Source: a virus
IMG/VR virus record: IMGVR_UViG_3300044673_000155
Location: 1 to 56,852 of that record
Direction: 5' to 3' (one strand)
Length of the DNA: 56,852 bases
Part shown: piece by piece, positions 18,509 through 25,921 of the stretch
Numbering within the stretch: position 1 is the first letter of the stretch
Layout of the letters: each line of letters opens with the position of its first letter
Position numbers and translations under genes: made by a program
The notes under the pieces: model-generated
What the model saw: only the letters and a program-made list of their open reading frames with translations
Told to the model about the DNA's origin: nothing
The model's database searches: none

Positions 18509-19135
18509 ATGAAGAGATTTGTGTTTGCACTGCTGCTCTGTCTGATCCTTCCGGTATCTGTTCCGGCCGCCGATATTAAAGCTGCCCTGGTCGAAGTATT
18601 CGGCCACGAAGGTGGCCTGCAGTGCGACCGTGATGATCCGGGCAACTGGACGGGCGGAGTTATCGGCAAGGGCCGCGCCGGCTGCACCAAGTATGGGATT
18701 GCCACTAATACCTACCCACATGAGGACATCCGCAACCTTTCCTTGGAGCGAGCAGGAGAGCTCTACAAGCGGGATTTCTGGGATCAGCTGCGCCTGTCGG
18801 AAGTTCGCAGCCAGATCAATGCTACCGAGATATTCGATGCGGCAGTCAACCAGGGGGCCGGAACCCTCGCCCGCAGGATGCAGGAAGCGGTGAACCTGTC
18901 CAACGAAAGCAGCGACGACATCACTGTTGATGGAGCAGTGGGGCCACTCACAATTGCCAAGCTCAATGCCGTCAATCAGCCGCTCTTGTACGTCAACCTG
19001 GTGGGGCTTCGCTACGAGCGTTACCACGCCATTGCCGTGAAGAATCCTCGGATGATGAAGTATTTCAAGTCCTGGCTGTTCCGGGTCAAGGCCAATGTCA
19101 CCAAGGCTGTCCACACCATAGAGGCAAGGAGGTAG
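18509..19135 (+). CDS. Endolysin, GH108 muramidase with signal peptide
   Basis: ATG 18509 follows AAGGAG. The 208-residue protein starts with a signal peptide or signal-arrest-release segment (FVFALLLCLILPVSVPA). It then has the catalytic HEGG motif (residues 33-36, glutamate 34) and the TKYGIA signature of glycoside hydrolase 108. A C-terminal peptidoglycan-binding-type region includes VDGAVGPLTIAKLN. It cleaves host peptidoglycan at lysis. The N-terminal signal suggests Sec-dependent export, so lysis may not need a large-hole holin. It sits between small membrane proteins in a lysis cassette. Confidence 0.9.
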   Translation: MKRFVFALLLCLILPVSVPAADIKAALVEVFGHEGGLQCDRDDPGNWTGGVIGKGRAGCTKYGIATNTYPHEDIRNLSLERAGELYKRDFWDQLRLSEVRSQINATEIFDAAVNQGAGTLARRMQEAVNLSNESSDDITVDGAVGPLTIAKLNAVNQPLLYVNLVGLRYERYHAIAVKNPRMMKYFKSWLFRVKANVTKAVHTIEARR

Positions 19136-19140
19136 TCATA

Positions 19141-19293
19141 ATGGATATCGAATCTTTCAAACAGGGGACGATTGTGATCGGGGTTGCTGTCATCGGGATT
19201 ATAGCCGCCAGCTATCAGAATTGGGCAGTGGTCGGGTCGATCCTGACGGGCGCCTTTGCCATCCTGCAGAACAACAAGCCGAGGCAAGCATGA
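19141..19293 (+). CDS. Small two-helix membrane protein, probable holin, 50 aa
   Basis: ATG 19141 is six bases after the endolysin stop and has GGAGG within the endolysin's last codons. Two hydrophobic segments (IVIGVAVIGIIAASY and WAVVGSILTGAFAIL) are joined by a short turn and end in a basic tail, NNKPRQA. Size, topology and location next to the endolysin suit a holin or pinholin. It ends in ATGA overlapping the next gene. Confidence 0.7.
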   Translation: MDIESFKQGTIVIGVAVIGIIAASYQNWAVVGSILTGAFAILQNNKPRQA

Positions 19294-19685
19294 AACTGAA
19301 AATTGATGACCCCATCATAGCCCTGCACCCTCGCGACCCGGATAACTGGGTTGTCATGCAGGAGTTCCGCTATCAAAAGCACGGTTTCGATATCACGATT
19401 CCGAAAGGGTTCGTCACTGATCTGGCCAGCATCCCCCGGGGGCTCTGGTGGCTGATCGCTCCCTTCGAGTTGTCCACCACGGCACCAATCGTTCATGACT
19501 GGGGGTACCGGCACGGGCTCAAAACCCGGGCGGAAATAGACGACCTGTTCCTCGCCATCATGAAGGATGAGGGCGTGTCCTACTGGAGACGCTACGCCGC
19601 CTACTGGGGTGTCCGCATGGGCGGCACGTCATCGTTTGGTAGCGGCAAGGTCGTGATTGAAGAGATCGAACTGGAGGGCGTATGA
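19290..19685 (+). CDS. DUF1353 family protein
   Basis: ATG 19290 overlaps the upstream stop. The 131-residue product has the family signature FVTDLASIPRGLWWLI and the following HDWGY motif. DUF1353 proteins are common in phage lysis regions; their biochemical role is not established, although metal binding or peptidase-like folds have been suggested. Its neighbours (endolysin, holin, lipoprotein) support a late-lysis role. The ATGA overlap with the next gene suggests coupled translation. Confidence 0.8.
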   Translation: MKLKIDDPIIALHPRDPDNWVVMQEFRYQKHGFDITIPKGFVTDLASIPRGLWWLIAPFELSTTAPIVHDWGYRHGLKTRAEIDDLFLAIMKDEGVSYWRRYAAYWGVRMGGTSSFGSGKVVIEEIELEGV

Positions 19686-19927
19686 AATATCTCATCGTGA
19701 CGTTATTCATAGTTCTCCCCGCCTGCTCCCAGGTCATGGTGAAAACCGTTGACCCGAAAACCAATATCAGCTGCGAGGCCAGCTATTCCCGCTTCTGGTA
19801 CGATCAGGAGGGGCTGAAAGTGGAGGTGTGCGGCGGCAAGGCTTCCGTGGACCGGTCGAACAACAACACCGAAGCGCTGAACTCGCTGCTTCCGCTGATC
19901 GTCAAGGCCGCGGCCGTGGTGCCATAG
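19682..19927 (+). CDS. Small outer-membrane lipoprotein, putative o-spanin-like, 81 aa
   Basis: ATG 19682 overlaps the DUF1353 stop. A signal sequence ends in the lipobox LPAC (Cys15), giving a mature lipoprotein of about 67 residues with two more cysteines and a hydrophobic C-terminus. In a lysis cassette of a Gram-negative phage this suggests an outer-membrane spanin-type protein, but no matching inner-membrane spanin is obvious. It is the last rightward gene before the convergent integrase fusion. Confidence 0.6.
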   Translation: MKYLIVTLFIVLPACSQVMVKTVDPKTNISCEASYSRFWYDQEGLKVEVCGGKASVDRSNNNTEALNSLLPLIVKAAAVVP

Positions 19928-19932
19928 GGAAA

Positions 19933-20149
19933 TTACGCCGTTTTGGCCAACCGTCTCCGTACTTTTGCCGCGTCCAAGTCAATCACGTTTGGGCGCGGTT
20001 CGTTTCTCCCCGCCATCATTTCCGTGAACGCCGCCCGCTGTTCATCATTCAGCCCTTGCCAGAAAGCAGTACCGGTGATCTGGTCCGCCTGTTCGGTTGA
20101 CAGGGGAGCGGATACAGTAGGCCTGTAGGCAGTCCCGCGTTTGTCAAAA
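19933..20149 (-). pseudogene. Displaced C-terminal tail of the integrase-like gene (frameshifted)
   Basis: On the minus strand, downstream of the integrase catalytic domain but one frame away, an open stretch encodes a natural-looking sequence (TEQADQITGTAFWQGLNDEQ, then an Arg-rich end RRRLAKTA) to TAA at 19933-19935. It has no plausible start of its own. The simplest reading is that a single indel near 20140-20150, at a TTTT run, cut the original C-terminal extension off the integrase, which now stops at 20049. A sequencing error is also possible. Confidence 0.55.
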
Positions 20150-20978
20150 TGAACTCCGCAATCCGTTCGATGATCGCCCGCAGTTTCTCCATGTTGAAGA
20201 ACGTGTACCCTTCTGTAACGTCCAGGGGGATAGCGTGGTTCGCCAGTCTTTTGCGGCTGAACAGAGTGATTTCCAATTCTTCACAGTACGTGATGAACGA
20301 GCGCCGAAGATCGTGGTGGGTGGCCATCACTCCGCTTTTCGAGTGGATCGCGCTCAGTGCGGTTCGTGCGTCAACGATATGGCCGGTCTTCCCGTAGGAA
20401 GGAAACACATAAGAGTCTGGTCCGTCGCAGTAAAATGGTTTTCGCTTTTCCAGGCGCTCGATGATGAACCGCGAGAGCGGAACCTCTAGTGCAACCCCCG
20501 TTTTCGTCTCCCTGAATACCGCCGTACCGGCGTCGAGGTTAATATCCTTCCATCGGAGGGTTGCCGTTTCCGTTTTCCTGGAGCCCTGAAACAGCATCAA
20601 GAGCAAGAAGTCGCTCGAAGTATCGTAGCCAAGTTGCAACGCCGCGGGGATCCAGCTGCAGAGCTCCCCGGGTTTTATGTAAGTCTCGCGCCTGGGCACC
20701 TTGTACCACCCATTGATGTCAGTTCCGTTGGTCCTTCCGGCTCCGCTCATTGACCCGAGCGCCTCCGCTCTATACAGGGGTATGGTCACAATGTTGTCAT
20801 CAATGACCTCCTGGAGACATCCCCCCATTAGTTCGAGCAATTCTCTTTCCGCCTTCGCCGGGATCGCCCCCGATGTCCTCCATTTGCTGATGGTGGATTT
20901 GTCCTTGCCGAGTTTCTTCGCAAGTCCGGTGTCATCGGAACATCCCAAAACCTTTATCGCCCTATCGATGAGTTGCAT
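20049..20978 (-). CDS. CI-type repressor head fused to tyrosine integrase catalytic domain, 309 aa
   Basis: The minus-strand start is ATG at 20978 with GGAG upstream; an earlier Met at 21107 would run through the divergent promoter. Residues 1-52 match the phage CI repressor HTH (LIDRAIKVLG ... STISKW). Residues 62-97 resemble the beginning of a LexA/S24 domain (TIPLYRAEA ... WYKVPR). From about 98 on it is a tyrosine recombinase catalytic domain: Arg134 (GSRKTE), Lys159, His222-x-x-Arg225, His248 and nucleophile Tyr258 (VTEGYTFF). The usual core-binding domain of integrases and the S24 catalytic part are absent. It may be a functional DNA-binding recombinase or the product of a deletion joining cI to int. 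Confidence 0.8.
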   Translation of the reverse strand: MQLIDRAIKVLGCSDDTGLAKKLGKDKSTISKWRTSGAIPAKAERELLELMGGCLQEVIDDNIVTIPLYRAEALGSMSGAGRTNGTDINGWYKVPRRETYIKPGELCSWIPAALQLGYDTSSDFLLLMLFQGSRKTETATLRWKDINLDAGTAVFRETKTGVALEVPLSRFIIERLEKRKPFYCDGPDSYVFPSYGKTGHIVDARTALSAIHSKSGVMATHHDLRRSFITYCEELEITLFSRKRLANHAIPLDVTEGYTFFNMEKLRAIIERIAEFILTNAGLPTGLLYPLPCQPNRRTRSPVLLSGKG

Positions 20979-21006
20979 AAAATTCCACTCCAATTCATTT
21001 TTACTC

Positions 21007-21051
21007 TTGACAGTTGAATTTTCGTAAACTACTGTTGAAATACATTCAACA
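21007..21051 (+). promoter_or_regulatory. Divergent early promoter with palindromic operator
   Basis: TTGACA (21007-21012) and TACTGT (21030-21035) are 17 bases apart and face the rightward gene at 21088. A 19-base palindrome, TGTTGAA-N5-TTCAACA (21033-21051), overlaps the -10 and start region, so a dimeric repressor binding there would block rightward transcription. The leftward fusion gene begins at 20978, so this is the lysis-lysogeny switch region. The likely binders are the CI-type head of the fusion protein or the ribbon-helix-helix-like protein. Confidence 0.65.
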
Positions 21052-21087
21052 CACATGCAACTGGCACCGAAAGGAGGTGTAAAACAA

Positions 21088-21276
21088 ATGGAGAATACAG
21101 CAACCAAACAAAAGCGTCAATGCGCAGAGGACAAAACCAAATTTCAAATAACCATCAGTAAGGACCTCAAGACCAGGCTAAAAAAGCTGGCAAGGAGTAA
21201 AGAACTCCCCCTGACGCGCCTTATCTGCACGACGCTGGCGGACCTGGCGAACCGGGAAGACCGCAAGACCGCATAA
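21088..21276 (+). CDS. Ribbon-helix-helix-like DNA-binding protein, Cro-position, 62 aa
   Basis: ATG 21088 follows a strong AAAGGAGG. Residues about 19-55 (FQITISKDLKTRLKKLARS ... RLICTTLADLANRE) have the strand-helix-helix pattern of CopG/Arc-type proteins. As the first gene rightward of the operator it occupies the position of Cro or an Arc-like anti-repressor. The flanks are lysine rich. The function as an early transcription regulator is inferred from fold and position. Confidence 0.65.
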   Translation: MENTATKQKRQCAEDKTKFQITISKDLKTRLKKLARSKELPLTRLICTTLADLANREDRKTA

Positions 21277-21312
21277 AAAAACCCCGGTCCTGTAGGCGCA
21301 GGTGGCCGGGGT
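21275..21312 (-). terminator. Hairpin with A-tract: terminator for leftward transcription
   Basis: ACCCCGG (21281-21287) pairs with CCGGGGT (21306-21312), with an inner CCTG/CAGG pair. Seven A precede it on the plus strand, so the U tract lies on the leftward transcript. It would shield the regulator gene and switch region from leftward transcription. It has no T tract on the plus strand. Confidence 0.6.
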
Positions 21313-21388
21313 AAGACAACAACCTTTAGAAGAAGGTCACCTTGACTGTATCGCAGATATCCAATTTTGGCAACCAAGAGGCTGAGTG

Positions 21389-21589
21389 ATGGCGGAACGA
21401 TTCCTAACCCTTGAACAGATTTGCGAGCGGGCCGGCTACACGCCGAAAACAGTCCGCACTTACCGGGCACGATCCATGTCCCATAAGTTGAAACTGCCGG
21501 AACTGATGAAACGCGGCGATGGCAGGCTCGGGTGCCTGGAAAGCACCCTCGATAAATACCTGCAAGACACGTATGGGAGGGGTGCATGA
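21389..21589 (+). CDS. AlpA/MerR-like helix-turn-helix protein, possible excisionase, 66 aa
   Basis: ATG 21389 has AGAGG upstream. LTLEQICERAGYTPKTVRTY (residues 6-25) is a winged-helix/MerR-type HTH of the AlpA or excisionase class, and the rest (RARSMSHKLKLPEL ... YLQD) continues the fold. Such proteins act as excisionases or activators beside phage integrase switches. Its stop overlaps the next ATG. Which role applies is not visible. Confidence 0.65.
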   Translation: MAERFLTLEQICERAGYTPKTVRTYRARSMSHKLKLPELMKRGDGRLGCLESTLDKYLQDTYGRGA

Positions 21590-21738
21590 AACGGGATAAG
21601 GAAATCAATCCTGCATGGTTGGTGATTGGATTCATCTTATCGATGATCATCACTGGAGCGATCGATCGATACGACAAAACTGCAGCGGCCGAACATTCGA
21701 AGAAGTGCCAGCACAGCCAACGGGGTACCACCTTATGA
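21586..21738 (+). CDS. Small single-pass membrane protein, 50 aa
   Basis: ATG 21586 overlaps the previous stop (ATGA). A hydrophobic helix (WLVIGFILSMIITGAI, residues 11-26) is followed by a short basic/His/Cys tail. It ends at TGA 21736-21738, overlapping the next small gene. It is an early phage membrane peptide of unknown role; superinfection exclusion or membrane remodelling are possible but unsupported. Confidence 0.6.
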   Translation: MKRDKEINPAWLVIGFILSMIITGAIDRYDKTAAAEHSKKCQHSQRGTTL

Positions 21739-21845
21739 GTCACATGGCAGCATTTACGCTGGGGGGAATACTCGGGGTGATTGTCGGTGCCGGTGGTTTG
21801 GCCGCGGTGCTCTTGTTCATGAACCGCACAGAAAGGAGGGGTTAA
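21735..21845 (+). CDS. Small membrane protein, 36 aa
   Basis: ATG 21735 overlaps the upstream TGA; a second in-frame ATG is at 21744. Almost the whole peptide is one Gly/Ala-rich transmembrane helix with a short positively charged end (NRTERRG). It is translated in tandem with the preceding membrane peptide. No family recognised. Confidence 0.55.
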   Translation: MSHMAAFTLGGILGVIVGAGGLAAVLLFMNRTERRG

Positions 21846-21846
21846 G

Positions 21847-22188
21847 GTGGGACGCAAAGAAATCACCATAGAAGGTTGCGACGTCCCGACACTCGATCTG
21901 ACGTTTGACGTCGAATATCGGTACTACTACCGACCGGCCGTTATGTCCGGCCCGCCGGACCAGTGCTCAGAAGAAGAGAGTGAATCATCTATCGAGCCCA
22001 TTGGGGTTGAGTCCGTAATTGAAGGTTACCTCTCAGCACTGCGCCCGCTGATAAGCAAAGCCATCATGAGTAAATGCATGGATATGGAGATTGACGGTTA
22101 TCCGAAGAAGTGGACAGAGGACGACCGGCAATCGGCAGCAGATGACAAAGCAGAATCTATTTACGAAGAAAGGAGATTACGCGCATGA
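21847..22188 (+). CDS. Hypothetical acidic early protein, 113 aa
   Basis: The GTG start at 21847 lies nine bases after AGGAGG (21835-21840, within the previous gene's end). The product is acidic, with a beta-type N-terminus (LDLTFDVEYRYYYRP) and a helical, charged C-terminus. The next gene starts inside its stop. No recognised domain; it belongs to the early recombination operon by overlap. Confidence 0.6.
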   Translation: MGRKEITIEGCDVPTLDLTFDVEYRYYYRPAVMSGPPDQCSEEESESSIEPIGVESVIEGYLSALRPLISKAIMSKCMDMEIDGYPKKWTEDDRQSAADDKAESIYEERRLRA

Positions 22189-23396
22189 GTGCGGAAAATG
22201 TTGTCGTAACAATCGCAGAATATAATCCAACTGCGGCTACGCTCGCTGAACTGGCAAAGAAATTCGCAGGGGTCACCTACGATGTAACAACCACGGCAGG
22301 GATGGAGACCGCCAGGGTAGACCGGCGGGCACTGGTCACCTTGCGGACAACCCTTGAAACAAAGCGCAAGGAACTCAAGGCCCCGGCCCTGGAGCGGTGC
22401 CGGTTGATAGACGAAGAGGCGAAGCGCCTCACCTCCGAGATACTGAAGCTCGAAGCCCCCATTGACACCGTCATCAAGGCGGAAGAGCAGCGCAAGGAAG
22501 AACTCAGGCAACAGAAGGCCCGGGAAGAGCAGGAGCGCCAGCAGTTACTGAATGACCGGATTATCGAAATCGGTAAGCTACCCCTCCGCTGCATCAGCAT
22601 GTCAGTTGACGAAGTCCAGTTATTCCTCGGGACACTCGAAGCCAAGGAAATCGGCGCCGAATTTACGGGGGATTTCAAGGCCCGGGCAGAGACCGCCAGG
22701 GCCGAAGCTATAAGCGAAATACGCAATATGTTGTCCGCCAAGAAGCTGCAAGAAGAGCAGCAGCGCATAGAACGGATCAGGAAAGAGATTGACGAGTTGC
22801 GCAGTTTGGCAACAACAGCCCCGTTTTTGTCCATTGATACGCTGGAGCGTTCGCTCGAAAGGCTGGAAACAATGCCAATCGGTGAAGACTTTTACCAGGA
22901 GTTCAGAGCGGAAGCGCAAGACGAGAAGACCAACGCAATTCAGGTATTGACCGATACTCTCCAGGAGAAGAAGACCGCCGCGGAATTGCAGGCACGGCAA
23001 CAGGCCGAACTTGCACAGCAGCAGGAACAGCTCAGGCTGGAGCGTGAAGCCCTTGAACGTGATGCTGCAGAACTGAAACGCCAGCGTGATGAAAAGGAGC
23101 AACAGGAGCAGGCACAGCGGGAAGCGGCAGAGGCTGAAGAGCGCGAGAAGGAGCGGAAAGCTCGGGAAGAGCAGGAAGCCAGGGACCGTGAAGCTCTTGA
23201 GAAAGCCGAGGCTGACCGGAAAGAATCCGAGCGAAAAGCCAAGGCGGAAGCGAAAGCCAGGAAACTTGCCGAGGCCAAGTGCGCTGATGCTACCACTGCG
23301 TTCCGCAAGATACTCGCTGTCTGCGAGGATCAATCCATAAGCGATGTAGAGGCCCGGGCACAGATTGCCATCATCGCGGAAGGGAATATTTTATGA
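22185..23396 (+). CDS. DUF1351-like coiled-coil protein, 403 aa
   Basis: ATG 22185 has GGAG upstream. The N-terminal 100 residues (including RRALVTLRTTLETKRKELKA and EEAKRLTSEI) match the pattern of DUF1351 phage proteins. Residues about 100-385 are an extremely long charged helix, rich in EEQE, AKAEA and ERKA repeats, hence a coiled coil. Members lie next to RecE/RecT or ERF genes and are believed to assist phage recombination, although their action is unknown. It overlaps the exonuclease gene by four bases. Confidence 0.7.
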   Translation: MSAENVVVTIAEYNPTAATLAELAKKFAGVTYDVTTTAGMETARVDRRALVTLRTTLETKRKELKAPALERCRLIDEEAKRLTSEILKLEAPIDTVIKAEEQRKEELRQQKAREEQERQQLLNDRIIEIGKLPLRCISMSVDEVQLFLGTLEAKEIGAEFTGDFKARAETARAEAISEIRNMLSAKKLQEEQQRIERIRKEIDELRSLATTAPFLSIDTLERSLERLETMPIGEDFYQEFRAEAQDEKTNAIQVLTDTLQEKKTAAELQARQQAELAQQQEQLRLEREALERDAAELKRQRDEKEQQEQAQREAAEAEEREKERKAREEQEARDREALEKAEADRKESERKAKAEAKARKLAEAKCADATTAFRKILAVCEDQSISDVEARAQIAIIAEGNIL

Positions 23397-24055
23397 GGGC
23401 TATTATTTTTGATACTGAAACAACTGGGATCAATGCCCCTGAAATAATTGAAGCTGCATGGATTGATATTCACGGCAATCATCAATATCACGAGCGGTTC
23501 AAACCTTCCAAGCAGATCGAGCTCGGCGCCATGGCAACTCACCATATTATTCCTGCCGATTTGACAGATTGCCGCCCAAGTTCCGAGTTCAAGCTCCCTG
23601 AAGATATTACATATCTGGTGGGTCACAACATTGATTTCGACTGGAAAGCTGCAGGCTCTCCAGACGTAAAAAGAATTTGCACCCTCGCGCTAAGTAGGTG
23701 GCTGTTTCCTGAAGCTGACTCACATAAACAGTCCGCCATGATGTATTACCTATTCCCGCACGAAGACGCCCGAACCAGTTGCAAGGAAGCTCATTCTGCA
23801 TTGGCAGATGTCCATATGTGCCTGACTCTCCTTAATGCTCTTGTCGCAGAATTGAAGTCCAGAAGTATCCCGGCATCAAATGTAGAGGAAATATGGCAAG
23901 CATCAGAGATTGCCCGCATCCCCACGATCATGACGTTTGGAAAGCACAAGGGGACCGCCATCAAAGATATCCCGTCAGATTACAAAAGATGGTTGCTGGG
24001 GCAGTCTGACATTGATCCGTATCTGATAAAGGCATTGAAAGGAGATAAGCCATGA
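23393..24055 (+). CDS. DEDDh 3'-5' exonuclease, ExoX-like, 220 aa
   Basis: ATG 23393 overlaps the previous stop. Exo I is FDTETTG (Asp7, Glu9), Exo II is GHNIDFD (78-83) and Exo III is HSALAD (His134, Asp139), giving a DEDDh catalytic set. The C-terminus has FGKHKGTAIKDIP (about 185), the small domain found in ExoX-like and related phage nucleases. It probably trims 3' ends in recombination or mismatch handling. The stop overlaps the RecE-like gene. Confidence 0.85.
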   Translation: MRAIIFDTETTGINAPEIIEAAWIDIHGNHQYHERFKPSKQIELGAMATHHIIPADLTDCRPSSEFKLPEDITYLVGHNIDFDWKAAGSPDVKRICTLALSRWLFPEADSHKQSAMMYYLFPHEDARTSCKEAHSALADVHMCLTLLNALVAELKSRSIPASNVEEIWQASEIARIPTIMTFGKHKGTAIKDIPSDYKRWLLGQSDIDPYLIKALKGDKP

Positions 24056-24981
24056 ATGACGACATCGGCGCTCTTTTCGGGATATCTGGCAGCGTTGCGC
24101 TCACCGAAGGCAACACGGCCCTGAAACTTACCGATATATCGCTGGAACCCGGTATCTATCCGGGAATAAGCGAGGACACATACCATGCCCTCCCCTATGT
24201 CGGGAGCACCACGCTGAAAAACTATGCGAAGAACCCGGCCGGGTCTCTCCTGCCGTTCACCCCCACCGATGACATGAATCTTGGGAGCGCGATCCACAGC
24301 TATTCACTGCAGGGTGAAAGCCACTTCGCTGAGAACTTCGCCATCATGTTCTCGTCTCCGCTCAACAAGAACACCAACGAGTACAAGGCACTGAAGGCCG
24401 ATTTTGTCCAGCACAACGATGGCAAGACCATACTCCCCGAATCTTACTACAAAACCCCGACCATGGAGATTATCAAGGGGGTCGACGCGGCTCTCCGCTC
24501 CCATGACGTGGCCGGGATGTTCCTCAAGCAAGGAACGGAAGAACTCACGCTGATATGGGATGACAAGGACACGGGAGTACGGTGCAAGGCCCGTATCGAC
24601 TTCAATCCCGGCCGGTTCCTGCTGGTCGACCTCAAGAAAACCGCCAACGTGCTGAAGTTCAGAAACCAGATGTGTGATCTGTATTACGACATCCAGGCGG
24701 GGCACTACACCAACGGGGCGAGAGCTCTCGGGATGAAGATCGACACGTTTGCGCTCATCGCCGTCGAGGCAGAGCCCCCCTACCCCGTGCTTACCGGATA
24801 CCTGTCAGAGTCGTGGCTGTCCTGGGCATGTCATGAGGCGCACAGACAGTTATCACTCTACAACGAGAGCCGCACGACCGGGAACTGGCCTAACTATCAG
24901 GTGCCTGGTCACATATTCAGCCTGTCGCAAATCGTTCCCGACGATCTGTTCGTTGAGTTCGATATGCCACCGTGGAGGTGA
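24052..24981 (+). CDS. RecE-like PD-(D/E)xK exonuclease, 309 aa
   Basis: ATG 24052 overlaps the ExoX-like stop. It has the GSAIHS motif (His82) and a PD-(D/E)xK core CKARIDF (Asp183) then LLVDLKKT (Asp193, Lys195), followed by the helix motif QAGHY. The family (RecE C-terminal type) degrades 5' strands of double-stranded DNA to give 3' tails for annealing by RecT. RecT is the next gene, completing a two-gene recombination pair. Confidence 0.85.
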   Translation: MNDDIGALFGISGSVALTEGNTALKLTDISLEPGIYPGISEDTYHALPYVGSTTLKNYAKNPAGSLLPFTPTDDMNLGSAIHSYSLQGESHFAENFAIMFSSPLNKNTNEYKALKADFVQHNDGKTILPESYYKTPTMEIIKGVDAALRSHDVAGMFLKQGTEELTLIWDDKDTGVRCKARIDFNPGRFLLVDLKKTANVLKFRNQMCDLYYDIQAGHYTNGARALGMKIDTFALIAVEAEPPYPVLTGYLSESWLSWACHEAHRQLSLYNESRTTGNWPNYQVPGHIFSLSQIVPDDLFVEFDMPPWR

Positions 24982-24986
24982 TCACC

Positions 24987-25889
24987 ATGTCAGAAGAAAA
25001 AGCTATTCAAGAGCGCCCTGTCTTTGAGAAGTGCGCACTCGCTGCAAAGGGTATGTTTCTCCAGGTGGCCGGGGGCGAAGAAACTCTCTGGTTGAAGGAA
25101 ATCGGTTTTGCGCTTCAGATGCTTCGCAATTCCGACCGGCTGCAGGACGTAGCGAAGACCCGTGATGGCGCTCAGTCCATTACCAACGCAGTGACCAATA
25201 TCGCATTGATCGGGATCACGCTGAACCCGGCCATGGCGCTTGCGTACCTGGTCCCGAGAGACGGCAAGTGCTGTCTGGATGTCTCCTATCGCGGCCTTAT
25301 CAAGATCGCTACCGACAGCGGTAGTGTCAAGCACTTGGCAGCACACCTTGTCTACAAGGGCGATGATTTCAGCTGGGAAGAGATTGACGGCGAAGTGCAT
25401 GTAACACGTCGGCCAAATCTCAACCCCACCGAGGACCTGCTCGACCCCCGCAAGTTTTGGGACAACGTCGTGTGCGGCTACACCGTGGCCATCCTGCACG
25501 ACGGCACCAAGATAATTTCAAGCCCCTTCCCTATCTGGAAGCTCAAGAAGGCCCGGGATACCAGCAAGGCAAAAAACGGCCCATGGGCTACTCATCCTGA
25601 CGAGATGTGCCTCAAGACAATGATCAAGCACACGTACAAGACCCTCCCCTGCACTGATCGGATGGCCGAGGCCGTGGCCATCCTCAATGAGCAGGAAGGT
25701 CTCGACAGGGAGGCCGGAAAAAAGGACCGAAAGCGGGACATACTCAGCCGGTTCGAAAATGAATGTTCAGACGCTGAGTTCTCGGAAATAGGTGATGGGC
25801 CGCAACTCTGTGGCCAGTGCGGGAAGCTCCTGGTAGAGGGCAAGTGCCACAATCCAGCGTGTCCCGAAGCAGAGCCACCTGAAGCATAA
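24987..25889 (+). CDS. recT: RecT single-strand annealing protein, 300 aa
   Basis: ATG 24987 follows GGAGGTG. The RecT core is clear: LRNSDRLQ, then IGITLNPAMALAYLVPRDGKC with LDVSYRGLIKIA, and later a region with HPDEMCLKTMIKHTYKTLP. The last 30 residues add a zinc-ribbon-like tail (CGQCGKLL ... CHNPAC), which is not part of the classic RecT core and may help protein contacts. It binds single-stranded DNA made by the neighbouring nuclease and anneals it to homologous strands. Confidence 0.88.
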   Translation: MSEEKAIQERPVFEKCALAAKGMFLQVAGGEETLWLKEIGFALQMLRNSDRLQDVAKTRDGAQSITNAVTNIALIGITLNPAMALAYLVPRDGKCCLDVSYRGLIKIATDSGSVKHLAAHLVYKGDDFSWEEIDGEVHVTRRPNLNPTEDLLDPRKFWDNVVCGYTVAILHDGTKIISSPFPIWKLKKARDTSKAKNGPWATHPDEMCLKTMIKHTYKTLPCTDRMAEAVAILNEQEGLDREAGKKDRKRDILSRFENECSDAEFSEIGDGPQLCGQCGKLLVEGKCHNPACPEAEPPEA

Positions 25890-25921
25890 ATTTCACTCAA
25901 ATAACTTGCACGGAGGATTGC

